From Deltaproteobacteria bacterium RIFCSPHIGHO2_01_FULL_43_49 (lineage in GTDB: Bacteria; UBA10199; SPLOWO2-01-44-7): 64,000 nt of DNA. The position numbers were made by a program, and so were the translations under genes. This document shows, one piece after another, positions 5,724-14,494 of the stretch. Position 1 is the stretch's first letter. Every line of letters starts with the position of its first letter. Below the pieces are notes generated by a model. The model saw only the letters and a list, made by a program, of their open reading frames with translations. It did not search any database and was not told where the DNA came from. The stretch lies in contig MGRG01000012.1 in assembly GCA_001798075.1 (NCBI GenBank), forward strand, positions 266,441 through 330,440, given 5' to 3'.

Positions 5724-8150
5724 CTAAGTGGCTTGACAAGACCCATCGACACAAACTTCACTAGGAAAGTTTGGACAGTCTTCATCAACACCACATCCTG
5801 CTGCTGGTGGAAGAGTACAGTCGGATTCGCAACCATCCTCAGGATCGGTGTTGCCGTCGTCACAGGTTTCTCCCAGACCTAGGAAACCATCTCCGCAGAC
5901 AGACACTCTGCAGGTATTCGAACAAGATCCAGGATTTGTAAAATTAGGCCCTTCTCCTTCATTGTTGGGTCCGCAACCATAACACCATTGGTCATTATCA
6001 TCAAAGTAGCAGGAGGAGACATTATCACCTCCCTGGTGATAGGCTTGTTCGCACGCTAGTTGATCATCTTCAAATTGTTGGCATGCCGAATTCCCAGGAC
6101 CGCCCGCAAAATTTGTGCGAGAAGGATCTCCACTGCATTGTGGGAATGTGCAGTTGGCTTCACAGCCATCCCCATCGTCATTATTCCCATCGTCGCATTG
6201 TTCACCTATATCGATGATATTATCGCCACAGAATGGATTCCTACAGTTTGCTTGGCATCCATCCGCATCGACATTGTTTCCATCGTCACATTCTTCACCT
6301 AAGTCTATATCAATCACATTGTCACCGCAAAGCGGGCTTTGGCAGTTTGCCTGGCATCCATCCCCATCGACATTATTTCCATCATCACACCCTTCTCCCG
6401 GACTGACAATGCTATCTCCGCAGAGGGGAACTCTACAAGTGTTCACACAGAGTCCCGCATTTTCATTATTCGATCCGCAACCTAGACATGTTCCAGTATC
6501 ACCATTCCACCAGCAAGAAACGATACCACTTCCACCGAACTGATAGGCTGTCTCGCAAGAGGGTTGATCCAAGAATTGTCGGCAGGCCGCCGCTCCCGAA
6601 CCACCAAAGACGCTACGAGAGACATCTCCAAGGCATTGTGGAATCGTGCAGTCTGCTTGGCATCCATCTCCGTCGACAGTGTTTCCGTCATCACATCCTT
6701 CGCCTTCATCGAGTGTACTATTGCCACAAAGGACGGGGGGAACAAAAAGGATGCATATCCCCTCTGCGCAAATTTCCCCTTCGGGACATGCAATGGTATC
6801 CGAACATTCCGGTAATGGTGTTTCATCAGGGGATGGAGGAGGTGGCAAGCTTTGGCTTTCCGAAATTTCAGCCTGATTTTGTTGTTGGTCGCAGCTGCTT
6901 TCAAACGAAGTCGATGACAAATCTTTCAAAATGGCTGTGCAAGTTGAGAGGTTTATTCCTTTTGTATCAACAATTGTAAACCCCGTGGGGGCGCTACAGT
7001 TCCAACTTCTTGTAAAGTTGATGACCGGTGTCGCAACAGCGTCTGAGGGGAGGGGCGTTGTATTGACTGTATTAAAATGGTTCGTTGCGCTTGAAAGAAT
7101 CATGGTCGCTTCTTCCAGCGCTTCGCTGCCGCCCAGTTTAAAGGGATCGATACCCGATGCTGAGAATGTGCAGGTATTTCCTGCAGCCTCGGTGCAAGGT
7201 TTGTTGGCAACACTCATAGCAAGCGTTTCATCAAAATTGGGATTAGGACATAGGGGAGTTGTTGAGGAATAACCAAGTTGTAACAGAGAATTTTCCGACA
7301 AACTGAGATCTTTGCCCAAAAAAGAGGAGATTATTCCATCCGCGGAATATTTTGCGGCTCCTGTTGTGCCGTCAAATTGACAAACAAGATGTGTTGTAAA
7401 ATCGTTTTCACCGACGCCATTTTTAAAAGAACCCGTCACTTTATTGGAACCCACAGCTTGGTCAGCCGTAAGAGTACTATTTCCCACTCCAAAACGACCG
7501 TTAAATTTAGATTGGAAGGTGGCGCTATTGAAGTCGACACCCGTCTCCGTTTCAGAATAATTGCTAATGTTAAACCCAAAGCTCGATTGGTCCAACTCTG
7601 TTTGACCTGTTTCCAAAAATTTATTCACAATAGTGCCGGCGAGATTTCTTCCGGCAACAATCAGATCAAAAGACATGACTTGAGTTTGCTTTGTTGCCTC
7701 TTTTTGACAAAGGTCCATTTTAAAAGTTGTTGCCTCTGCAGAGTGAAAATTTCCCAGACGGACGGCAATGGCCCCTAATTCCGGAAGCTCCATTTGATAG
7801 TAGGCAAATTCATTTTCGGGTATTCTCAGATTTTTTGCTTCTCCAACAGTTTGGACATAGCAGTTATTCAGTTCGATTTGTTTTCCTTGATGGATCAATT
7901 CCTTTTTGATCTGGCGGCATTCACAGCCAGCCCGCGAAAAAGTTCCCGCTGCTGTTCCAACCTCTGCTTTGCTCACGTTAAGAGACTTACTCGTTGAGAC
8001 GGATGCCGATGAAATGTAGTTTGCAACATTGATAGAAGGAAGGTTCGAAAGGTTAGAGACCTGAGATAGGGCTTTTGTTCCATCAGGACCGCCACAAGTT
8101 AGATGAGAGGCGGCCACGAGAGCTAAGATGAGAAGGGAAAGCTTACGCAT
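5724..8150 (-). CDS. secreted Cys-rich repeat lipoprotein (DUF4215 repeats)
   Basis: An 808-residue exported protein. Residues 1-18 form a signal peptide ending HLTC, a slightly non-canonical lipobox. The first half is unrecognised. After a proline-rich linker come five Myxococcus-type cysteine repeats of the form CGD...GE-CDDGN...DGC...C (TIGR02232/DUF4215). Two copies of another module (C-GD-SR...C...C-GC--NNE...C-NTCR) are interspersed. The Asp/Asn-rich CDDGN turns look suited to calcium binding. Such proteins are cell-surface components in deltaproteobacteria. ATG 8150 is preferred over an upstream ATG because it starts the signal peptide. A surface adhesive role is only an inference. Confidence 0.8.
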   Translation of the reverse strand: MRKLSLLILALVAASHLTCGGPDGTKALSQVSNLSNLPSINVANYISSASVSTSKSLNVSKAEVGTAAGTFSRAGCECRQIKKELIHQGKQIELNNCYVQTVGEAKNLRIPENEFAYYQMELPELGAIAVRLGNFHSAEATTFKMDLCQKEATKQTQVMSFDLIVAGRNLAGTIVNKFLETGQTELDQSSFGFNISNYSETETGVDFNSATFQSKFNGRFGVGNSTLTADQAVGSNKVTGSFKNGVGENDFTTHLVCQFDGTTGAAKYSADGIISSFLGKDLSLSENSLLQLGYSSTTPLCPNPNFDETLAMSVANKPCTEAAGNTCTFSASGIDPFKLGGSEALEEATMILSSATNHFNTVNTTPLPSDAVATPVINFTRSWNCSAPTGFTIVDTKGINLSTCTAILKDLSSTSFESSCDQQQNQAEISESQSLPPPPSPDETPLPECSDTIACPEGEICAEGICILFVPPVLCGNSTLDEGEGCDDGNTVDGDGCQADCTIPQCLGDVSRSVFGGSGAAACRQFLDQPSCETAYQFGGSGIVSCWWNGDTGTCLGCGSNNENAGLCVNTCRVPLCGDSIVSPGEGCDDGNNVDGDGCQANCQSPLCGDNVIDIDLGEECDDGNNVDADGCQANCRNPFCGDNIIDIGEQCDDGNNDDGDGCEANCTFPQCSGDPSRTNFAGGPGNSACQQFEDDQLACEQAYHQGGDNVSSCYFDDNDQWCYGCGPNNEGEGPNFTNPGSCSNTCRVSVCGDGFLGLGETCDDGNTDPEDGCESDCTLPPAAGCGVDEDCPNFPSEVCVDGSCQAT

Positions 8151-8200
8151 CGGGTGACCCCTATCACTCTTTAGAAACAAGCGTCAATATGTTTCGGGCC

Positions 8201-8227
8201 ATCAAAAGGCGTCCGACGCCTTTTGAT
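8201..8227. terminator. perfect palindrome between two minus-strand genes
   Basis: ATCAAAAGGCGTC, one base, then GACGCCTTTTGAT. The 13-bp stem is followed by a weak T-run only. It probably acts as a terminator or RNA stabiliser between the ATPase gene and the Cys-rich lipoprotein gene. Confidence 0.55.
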
Positions 8228-8281
8228 GATTTCCCTGGTATTTCAGATAGTTGTGATTTTACTATGCTGGAATGATTGGAA

Positions 8282-9598
8282 TCAAGCTGCCCGCCCCTCA
8301 CCGACCAGATAGGCCATCAAGGGGAGTGTTTTTTTCGTCACGACAAATGATTGGGGGCATTGTTTCAGAATTTCTTTTTGTTTGGGGGTCGGTTTTCCTC
8401 CGGACTTCAATTCAAATCCGCAATCCTGGAAGTAAAAATCAACTTCGGATTTACTGGCCTCGCTGTAAAGATAGCTGGCCGCCACATGATTTTCTTCCGA
8501 ACGCAGCATTTGGGTTGCGAAAGCGCATTCGTTAAGGGAAACTGGAGGTACCGATTCATTGTAAAGACGCCGGATATTCCAGCCGATGGCGCTCCAAATA
8601 CGTGCGGTAAAGGGATCGATGGGATATATTTTTTTGAGCTTGGCCGGAAGAAATTTTTTTTTCTGAAGATCGTATCTTGGAAGGACACGAATGGAAAAAT
8701 GGTCTTCCTGTAAGTCCATTAGTGATTTGATTGTATTCGAGCTTTGGATATCGGTACCTTTTTTGATTGTTTCATACGAAATCCGGCTGGTCATTGTTTC
8801 CATCAATCTTTTCGCAAGCCCAGCCAAAGAACGCTCGGGTGTTCGGACTGTTGACCAGCTTCCCAAAATCCAATCGACATAAACCGCCCAGATGGCATCG
8901 GGAATCTGCCCCTTCGTGATGAAACAACCGATGGTGTGAGGGATGCCTCCGCAGGTGAGATATTCCTTCCAGGGAAGAGACCAATCGATCTTTTGTTCGT
9001 CTAGCCAAGCCTGTGTGACATGATGAAAAAGGATCGACTGATAAGGTTTAGAGAAATCGGGATGAAAAAAATCCATGAACTCCCGGAAACTCCAGGGGCG
9101 CGCAAAAATATTTTTCCCCTCTCCACGCCGTCCCGGTAATCGTTCTCCGCTTTCGAGAAGATAACGGGCTTCGCTTCCCGTGCACCAGACGCGGCAATCC
9201 TTTAGGCGTCCCTCGGAGTAAAGGGTTCGGAGGGCGAGATGCCAGTCTTCCACCTCCTGTACTTCATCCAGGACAAGGGTCGTTCGCCCACGGATTAGTT
9301 TCGACAAATGATCGTATAAATCCGCTTTATGCAAAATGGTGGAGCAGTCGGTATAGATAACCGTTTCCGAGTCGGTGAGGCGGCTGAGAAAAAGCTTCAG
9401 CGAGGCCGTTTTTCCGATTTGGCGAGGACCGTAGAGAAGGGAAATGGAGCCAAAGTGGGTTTTAAAAATCCTCAAATCAACTGAGGATTTTAAAAATATA
9501 CCTTCTTTTCCCCAATAAGACACCGCTTCATTGATGGCTGGGTCATCTATTAATATATTGAAATCACTGATATATTTTTGATTATAGATTATCCTCAT
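8282..9598 (-). CDS. ATPase with DUF4143 C-terminal domain
   Basis: A 438-residue AAA-type ATPase of the AAA_14/DUF4143 group: Walker A GPRQIGKT near residue 56, Walker B LVLDEVQE near residue 107, sensor region CTGSEARYL, then the DUF4143 C-terminal half ending in a restriction-endonuclease-like stretch (ASKSEVDFYFQ, FELKSGGKPT). Genes of this type are common, patchily distributed and of unknown physiological role; some are linked to mobile DNA. It is flanked by palindromes on both sides, and its start codon lies inside an inverted repeat, suggesting self-contained regulation and a late arrival. Confidence 0.85.
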   Translation of the reverse strand: MRIIYNQKYISDFNILIDDPAINEAVSYWGKEGIFLKSSVDLRIFKTHFGSISLLYGPRQIGKTASLKLFLSRLTDSETVIYTDCSTILHKADLYDHLSKLIRGRTTLVLDEVQEVEDWHLALRTLYSEGRLKDCRVWCTGSEARYLLESGERLPGRRGEGKNIFARPWSFREFMDFFHPDFSKPYQSILFHHVTQAWLDEQKIDWSLPWKEYLTCGGIPHTIGCFITKGQIPDAIWAVYVDWILGSWSTVRTPERSLAGLAKRLMETMTSRISYETIKKGTDIQSSNTIKSLMDLQEDHFSIRVLPRYDLQKKKFLPAKLKKIYPIDPFTARIWSAIGWNIRRLYNESVPPVSLNECAFATQMLRSEENHVAASYLYSEASKSEVDFYFQDCGFELKSGGKPTPKQKEILKQCPQSFVVTKKTLPLMAYLVGEGRAA

Positions 9599-9613
9599 TT
9601 CAATTGAGGATAA
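9589..9613. promoter_or_regulatory. inverted repeat over the ATPase start codon
   Basis: TTATCCTCA, seven bases, TGAGGATAA: a perfect 9-bp inverted repeat. On the minus strand the distal arm contains the start codon (ATGAGGATAA), so it could be a DNA operator or an mRNA hairpin that hides the start. Confidence 0.5.
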
Positions 9614-9631
9614 CTGTAAAATATTGGCAAG

Positions 9632-10474
9632 TCAACGCAAAAGACAGTTATCAATCAGTCTTGTTTTGCCGATGAGGCAGGCAATGGCTAAAAGGGCGGG
9701 GAGTTTGAGGGTTTTCAAATCTTCGAGTGTTTCGGGGTTACAGAGTTTGACGTAATCAATCTTGATCTTTTTTGTTTCCTCCAGAGTGGCTTGAACCATC
9801 TCGATAATTTTTTTAGGGTTAGTTTCTCCTTGATCCACCATCAACTGAGCTTTGCTTAAGGAGAGAGAAATGGCCAGGGCTGCTTGTCTGTCTTCAGGAG
9901 ACAAATATCGATTCCGCGAACTCATCGCCAACCCATCATCTTCTCTCACAATTGGCATCGGTTTGATCTCTACAGGGAGGTCTAAGTCTTTTACCATGCG
10001 CTGGATGACTTTGAGTTGCTGAAAATCTTTTTCTCCAAATAAAGCAACATGGGGTTGAACAATGTTAAAAAGTTTTAAAACAACTGTGGCCACCCCACGA
10101 AAATGCCCAGGACGACTCGCTCCACACAATGGTTTGGAGAGCCCTTCGACATTTACAAAAGTTTGAAAACCTTCGGGATAAATATCTTTCGCTTTAGGGT
10201 AGAAAACAACATCCACTTTGCATCCTTTGGCTTTTTTTAAATCCCCTTCATGATCTCTCGGATATTTTTCCAAATCTTCATTGGGTCCAAATTGTGTCGG
10301 ATTAACGAAAATACTTAAAACGAGCTGGTCGCCTAACTTTCTTCCTTCTCGCAAAAGAGATAAATGGCCCTCATGCAAAGCACCCATCGTCGGGACAAAG
10401 GTAATTTTTTGCCCTTGAGCTCTTTTCGCAAGCGCCCACTCCCGCATTTCTTGAACCGATTCAATAATTTTCAT
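9632..10474 (-). CDS. panC: pantothenate synthetase
   Basis: Joins pantoate to beta-alanine with ATP, the last step of vitamin B5 synthesis. The 280-residue protein has the HIGH-type motif MGALHEGHLSLL (residues 30-41), VNPTQFGPNEDL, KDFQQL and the MSSRNRYL loop that replaces KMSKS in this nucleotidyltransferase family. The length is normal. It lies downstream of panB in the same orientation, but about 535 bases of palindromic repeat DNA separate them, so a single transcript would carry large hairpins between the two genes. The aspartate decarboxylase gene panD is not in the window. Confidence 0.96.
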   Translation of the reverse strand: MKIIESVQEMREWALAKRAQGQKITFVPTMGALHEGHLSLLREGRKLGDQLVLSIFVNPTQFGPNEDLEKYPRDHEGDLKKAKGCKVDVVFYPKAKDIYPEGFQTFVNVEGLSKPLCGASRPGHFRGVATVVLKLFNIVQPHVALFGEKDFQQLKVIQRMVKDLDLPVEIKPMPIVREDDGLAMSSRNRYLSPEDRQAALAISLSLSKAQLMVDQGETNPKKIIEMVQATLEETKKIKIDYVKLCNPETLEDLKTLKLPALLAIACLIGKTRLIDNCLLR

Positions 10475-10505
10475 TGCATCCTCTTTCTGTGAAGAAATCG
10501 CGAAG

Positions 10506-10692
10506 GGCAGGAGTGGGAGTGTTCAAAACTGTGCTCCACTTCGGGCTATCTCGTCAAAAAAATCATTTCGTTTCAAAAGATGCAGATAGTATCTTGCCTC
10601 CGTCAGCTCTATCTGCAGAAACGAATATGATTTTATTTGACTCAATACGCCCTCGTTCCCGCACAGATGTTTTGAACACTCCCACTCCTGCC
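10506..10692. repeat. long imperfect inverted repeat between panB and panC, part 1
   Basis: The first 24 bases, beginning GGCAGGAGTGGGAGTGTTC, are mirrored at the far end, ending GAACACTCCCACTCCTGCC. The inner parts also match in register (TCGTCAAA...AAAATCAT...TTCGTTTC...GCAGATAG against their complements). About 187 bases can fold as one long hairpin with small bulges. No gene is seen inside. Confidence 0.8.
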
Positions 10693-10731
10693 CCCAATAA
10701 TGACAGCTGTTACTTGGCTCCAACTGTCATG

Positions 10732-10974
10732 ATTGAAAAGGCGTGAACGAGCCAGGTGAGAAAAAGCTTTTGGACAATTGCGCGAGCGAGCTGGGTGAAG
10801 AAAGCGTCTCGGAACCCCGACACACATTATGGGGGCTAGAAACAATTGTCGGGGTGAGAGTCGAGTCCCCTTTTTGGGGAATCGCCCCAAAAAGAGGGGC
10901 GTCTTTTTGAACCCAGCGAGCGGAAGCAATTGTCGAGAGAGATTCCGAACCTGGCGAGTGGAAGCCTTTTCAAT
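10732..10974. repeat. long imperfect inverted repeat between panB and panC, part 2
   Basis: Outer arms ATTGAAAAGGC and GCCTTTTCAAT enclose matched inner blocks (ACAATTG-CGCGAGCGAGCTGGGT against ACCCAGCGAGCG-GAA-GCAATTGT) and a central hairpin (TTTTTGGGG AATCG CCCCAAAAA). The element shares GAGAGTCGAG and CCCCG words with the palindromic DNA near 63880. With part 1 it fills the panB-panC gap; I see no coding region in it. Confidence 0.7.
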
Positions 10975-11009
10975 CTGACTACCTCCACTCCCGACTGAAT
11001 AATTTTCTT

Positions 11010-11831
11010 TCATTTGACTGCTTGTAAATTTCTATGAGTTGCGTGGTCTTCGGTTGGAAACTGACCGGCTTGGACTTCTTGAATATATTGGTGGACAGCG
11101 TTTGAGACGATTTTTGACAAATCGGCGTAAATCTTCGTGTGGCGCGGCCTAAATTCTGCATTCATTCCCAACAAATCTTGCAGAACCAAAACTTGCCCTT
11201 TGCAGTAAGGGCCAGATGCAATTCCAATCGTTGGTATTGTTAAGTTTTGTGTAATCTGCCTTGCCGTTTCGAGTGCAACCCCTTCCAAAACGATTGCAAA
11301 ACACCCTGCTTCTTCCAAAACTTTGGCCTCTGCCAACAAGTGTTCCGCACTCAAAAAATCTTTTCCCTGAATTTTATAGCCACCGAGTTTTAAAATTTGT
11401 TGGGGGCGAAGTCCGATATGCCCCATCACTGGGATACCGGCTTGAACCATTGCAAACACCGTTTCAGCCAATTCTTTGCCCCCCTCCATCTTCACCGCTT
11501 CGGCCTTGGCTTCCTTCATTAGCCGCGCCGCATTTTTCAAAGCCTCTTCTTTCGAGGCTTGATAACTCATGAAAGGCATGTCGGCTGTCACATGGGCTCT
11601 CTTCACAACGCGCGTGACACACTGTGTGTGATACAAAACATCTTCCAGTGTAACGGGGATCGTATTCTCGTGGCCTTGCATCACCATTCCCAGCGAATCG
11701 CCAACCAAAATCATGTCGATACCTGAAAGATCCACAATGCGCGCAAAAGAGGCATCATAGGCGGTCAGCATGGTAAGCTTATTGCCCTCAGAAACTTTTT
11801 TCAAAAGTTGTGGGATGGTTGTTTTTTTCAT
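11010..11831 (-). CDS. panB: ketopantoate hydroxymethyltransferase
   Basis: Transfers a hydroxymethyl group from methylene-THF to 2-ketoisovalerate, the first committed step of pantothenate synthesis. The 273-residue protein has TAYDASFARIVD, the metal-site VGDSLGMVMQGHENT (about residues 43-57), MEGGKE and MGHIGLRPQ, all family signatures. Its ATG overlaps the stop of the upstream deoxynucleoside kinase gene by four bases (ATGA), showing translational coupling. panC lies downstream after a repeat-filled gap. Confidence 0.96.
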   Translation of the reverse strand: MKKTTIPQLLKKVSEGNKLTMLTAYDASFARIVDLSGIDMILVGDSLGMVMQGHENTIPVTLEDVLYHTQCVTRVVKRAHVTADMPFMSYQASKEEALKNAARLMKEAKAEAVKMEGGKELAETVFAMVQAGIPVMGHIGLRPQQILKLGGYKIQGKDFLSAEHLLAEAKVLEEAGCFAIVLEGVALETARQITQNLTIPTIGIASGPYCKGQVLVLQDLLGMNAEFRPRHTKIYADLSKIVSNAVHQYIQEVQAGQFPTEDHATHRNLQAVK

Positions 11832-12475
11832 CGCAAAACCAAATTTTTTGTTCCGTGGCGGTGATTCAAAATATCTTTTTTCAAAATTTCATATTGATCG
11901 TGATGCAACAAAAAATCAGTATGAGTTGTATCCACAACCAAAAGGGGTGTTTCATTATAGTTTAGGAAACATTCGTTATAAGCTTCCGCTAGAGTTTCCA
12001 AATAGTCATCCGTAATTGGCTTTTCATAGGTAAAGCCACGATTTTTAATTCTCTTTGCAAGGACATCTGTTTTGGCCCGCAGATAAATAACAACATCTGG
12101 TTTTGGAAGCTCACGATCCAACAGGCCATAAACTTTTTGATAAAGATCCTGCTCTGCATTGCTCAAATTAATTTTTGCAAAAATTTGATCCTTTGCGGAA
12201 GTGTAATCACAAACAATGGGGAAATGAACAATCTCTTGATTTTTCAGTTCAAGCTGTTGTTGATAGCGACTCAAAAGAAAGTAGAGCTGTGTTTTGAACG
12301 CATTTTTTTTACGATCTTTGTAAAATTCTTCCAAAAAAGGATTGTTCTCTTCTGGCTCCAAGATGGGAGTTCCTCTTAACTCTTCCGTCAATCTTTTGAC
12401 CAAAGTTGTTTTTCCCACACCAATGGGGCCTTCGATGGCGATGTATTTGGGCGGGGGAACCTGTTTCTTGGGCAT
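11828..12475 (-). CDS. deoxynucleoside kinase family protein
   Basis: A 215-residue P-loop kinase of the deoxyadenosine/deoxyguanosine kinase family: EGPIGVGKTTL (residues 15-25), ERS-equivalent DYTSAKDQIFA, and the lid region RIKNRGFTYEKPI. Such enzymes salvage deoxynucleosides to monophosphates. In many bacteria a gene of this family sits beside panB and folK-type genes, as here with panB. It follows rsmA by about 7 bases and overlaps panB, so it belongs to the tsaD-rsmA-dnk-panB operon. The nucleoside preferred cannot be stated. Confidence 0.85.
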   Translation of the reverse strand: MPKKQVPPPKYIAIEGPIGVGKTTLVKRLTEELRGTPILEPEENNPFLEEFYKDRKKNAFKTQLYFLLSRYQQQLELKNQEIVHFPIVCDYTSAKDQIFAKINLSNAEQDLYQKVYGLLDRELPKPDVVIYLRAKTDVLAKRIKNRGFTYEKPITDDYLETLAEAYNECFLNYNETPLLVVDTTHTDFLLHHDQYEILKKDILNHRHGTKNLVLR

Positions 12476-12482
12476 GAGAGGG

Positions 12483-13316
12483 CTATATCAGAGGAGAAAG
12501 GAAATTAGCAAGGGCGACATAACTCTCAATGGGAATCTGTTCAGGTCTGACTTGGGGATCAATTTTACAAGCGGCCCATGGGTCTATCTTATTGTTTTTA
12601 ATAAGTATTTTAAGAGAGTTTTGGATAGTTTTTCGCCTTTGACTGAAGGCTTGTTTCACCAGTTTTTTAAAAAATGGAAAATTTCGGATATTAAAAAGGG
12701 GGACCTTGGCAAAAGTAATTTTGACAGCCGTTGAGGTCACCTCTGGCGGTGGAAAAAAAGAACCGGCCTCTATATCAAATAATGTTTCACAGGTGGCTTG
12801 AGAATTTACCAAGATTGTTAAAATTCCATAGTCTTTTGTCCCCGGTTTCCCAACCAAGCGTTGTGCAACTTCTTTTTGAAGGGTTAATACAGCAAAGTCA
12901 AATAAATGACTATGATCCAACAGTTTGAATAAAATCTGGCTAGAAATATAATAAGGAACATTGCCGATGACTTTGATAGGGAGGCGTAATTTTTCAAGAA
13001 GATGGGGCAAATTGAATTCCAGAAAATCCCCCTCGATGAATTTCAAATTGGTTTGATCTTCAAATGTGTCTTGGGCGATTTTAAGCAGTCTTTTATCTTT
13101 TTCAATGGCTAAGACTCCTAAGGCATGACGCGCAATTCTTTGGGAAAAAACGCCGAGCCCCGCACCAATTTCTAAAACATCTTCATCGGGATAAAGCTCC
13201 AGGGCATCGATCAATTTGTTCATCAAATTGACATCCGTCAAAAAATTTTGCCCCAATTTTTTTTGAGGTCTAGTTTTATATTTTTTGAGCAATCCGGAAA
13301 CGGTGATATTTTTCAT
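12483..13316 (-). CDS. rsmA: 16S rRNA dimethyladenosine transferase
   Basis: Dimethylates two adjacent adenosines near the 3' end of 16S rRNA during 30S maturation (KsgA). The 277-residue protein begins KKLGQNFLTD as usual. It has the SAM site LEIGAGLGVF (about residues 50-59) and the catalytic NVPYY (about 119-123), followed by QKEVAQRL. The ATG overlaps the tsaD stop by four bases, and the deoxynucleoside kinase gene follows closely. Confidence 0.96.
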   Translation of the reverse strand: MKNITVSGLLKKYKTRPQKKLGQNFLTDVNLMNKLIDALELYPDEDVLEIGAGLGVFSQRIARHALGVLAIEKDKRLLKIAQDTFEDQTNLKFIEGDFLEFNLPHLLEKLRLPIKVIGNVPYYISSQILFKLLDHSHLFDFAVLTLQKEVAQRLVGKPGTKDYGILTILVNSQATCETLFDIEAGSFFPPPEVTSTAVKITFAKVPLFNIRNFPFFKKLVKQAFSQRRKTIQNSLKILIKNNKIDPWAACKIDPQVRPEQIPIESYVALANFLSPLI

Positions 13317-14314
13317 GAGGGGAGCTCGCTAGTGGCTTGCGCGTTTAAAGAAAAGGGAGAAGCGAATCCTTTTTTGAGATACTGTGAACCGACATAAGCG
13401 ATCATCGCTCCATTATCGCCGCACAAAGGGAGTGAGGGGATAAAGGTGCGACAATCATATTCGGAAGAGACGGCGGCTATTTTTTTTCTTAAAGCGCTGT
13501 TTGCAGCAACGCCCCCAACAATGGCCCATTTTTTGAGTTTATATTGTTTCGTTGCCTTAACCAATCGATCCAACAAAAAATTGGTTGCTGCTTCTTGAAA
13601 ACTGGCCGCGAGGTCTTGAACAAATTGCTGTGAAGTGTTGCCGTTTTGCTTTTGAACAAACAGAAGTGCTGCGGTTTTAAATCCACTGAAGCTAAAATCA
13701 AGACACTCTCCCACTTTGGGTTGGGTGAAACGAAAGGCTTTAGGGTTTCCTCTTGTCGCCGTTTTATCTAAAAGCGGGCCGCCAGGAAACCCAAGCCCCA
13801 ACATTTTTGCTATTTTGTCATAAGCCTCGCCGCAAGCATCATCACGGGTTGCTCCTAATAATTGATAGCAACCAAATTCTTTCACTAAATAAAGATGAGT
13901 GTGCCCGCCAGAGACAATGAGGCCTAAATAAGGATATTCAAGCTCTTCATTTTCCAAAAAAACGGAAGCCAAATGCCCTTCCAGATGGTTGACCCCTATG
14001 AAAGGTTTTTGGAGGGCAAAGGCCAGCGATTTACCAAATTGTAAGCCAATCAGGAGTGCCCCCAGAAGACCGGGAGTGTGCGTGGCAGCGACCGCATCGA
14101 TTTTTTCTAAAGAGATGTTCGCTTCTTTTAAGGCCATTTCTAAAATAACCGGAAGATTTTCAACATGATGGCGAGAGGCAATTTCGGGCACTACACCTCC
14201 ATAAGGGGCATGGGCAGCCGCTTGAGAAGCCACCACGTTGCTCAAGATTTTTTTCCCTTCCACAACCGCTATAGCGGTTTCGTCGCAAGATGTTTCAATT
14301 CCGAGGACTTTCAT
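13313..14314 (-). CDS. tsaD: tRNA N6-threonylcarbamoyladenosine transferase
   Basis: Transfers the threonylcarbamoyl group to A37 of ANN-decoding tRNAs. The 333-residue protein shows the ASKHA-fold start GIETSCDETA, the metal-ligand region ASRHHVEN and NHLEGH, SGGHTHLY, and GGVAANSALR near the C-terminus. It is the first gene of a four-gene operon (tsaD, rsmA, dnk, panB) with overlapping ends. An AT-rich repeat occupies its upstream region up to the divergent lipoprotein gene. Confidence 0.96.
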   Translation of the reverse strand: MKVLGIETSCDETAIAVVEGKKILSNVVASQAAAHAPYGGVVPEIASRHHVENLPVILEMALKEANISLEKIDAVAATHTPGLLGALLIGLQFGKSLAFALQKPFIGVNHLEGHLASVFLENEELEYPYLGLIVSGGHTHLYLVKEFGCYQLLGATRDDACGEAYDKIAKMLGLGFPGGPLLDKTATRGNPKAFRFTQPKVGECLDFSFSGFKTAALLFVQKQNGNTSQQFVQDLAASFQEAATNFLLDRLVKATKQYKLKKWAIVGGVAANSALRKKIAAVSSEYDCRTFIPSLPLCGDNGAMIAYVGSQYLKKGFASPFSLNAQATSELPS

Positions 14315-14480
14315 AAATTCTAAATTCTAAGCACTAAATCCGAAATTCTAAATGGTTCGACAAGTTCACCATCCTGAGCAAAGTCGAAGGACAAACCCCA
14401 ATGACCAAAATCCAAAATTCCAGTTGAAATTTAGGGTTTGGAATTTGTTTAGGATTTAGATATTAGAGTCTAGAATTTGT
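14315..14480. repeat. AT-rich palindromic intergenic repeat, copy 2, with nested repeat
   Basis: TAAATTCTAAGCACTAAATCC-type words on the left are mirrored on the right by GGATTTAGATATTAG words, the same family as at 3665, 47218 and 50248. A different element, beginning GGTTCGACAAGTTCACC and ending AAAGTCGAAGGA (14354-14391), is inserted in it. That insert resembles the dispersed CTTCGACAAGCTCAGG repeat known from many environmental genomes. Confidence 0.75.
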
Positions 14481-14494
14481 ATCTAGTATTTTCA

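Noticed and set aside
5955..6980. Several + strand open frames opposite the Cys-rich lipoprotein
   Set aside because: They mirror the regular codon repeats of the DUF4215 modules on the other strand and have no initiation signals.
10474..11013. Open frames within the panB-panC gap
   Set aside because: All fall inside mirrored hairpin arms, change frame between arms, and lack recognisable protein features.
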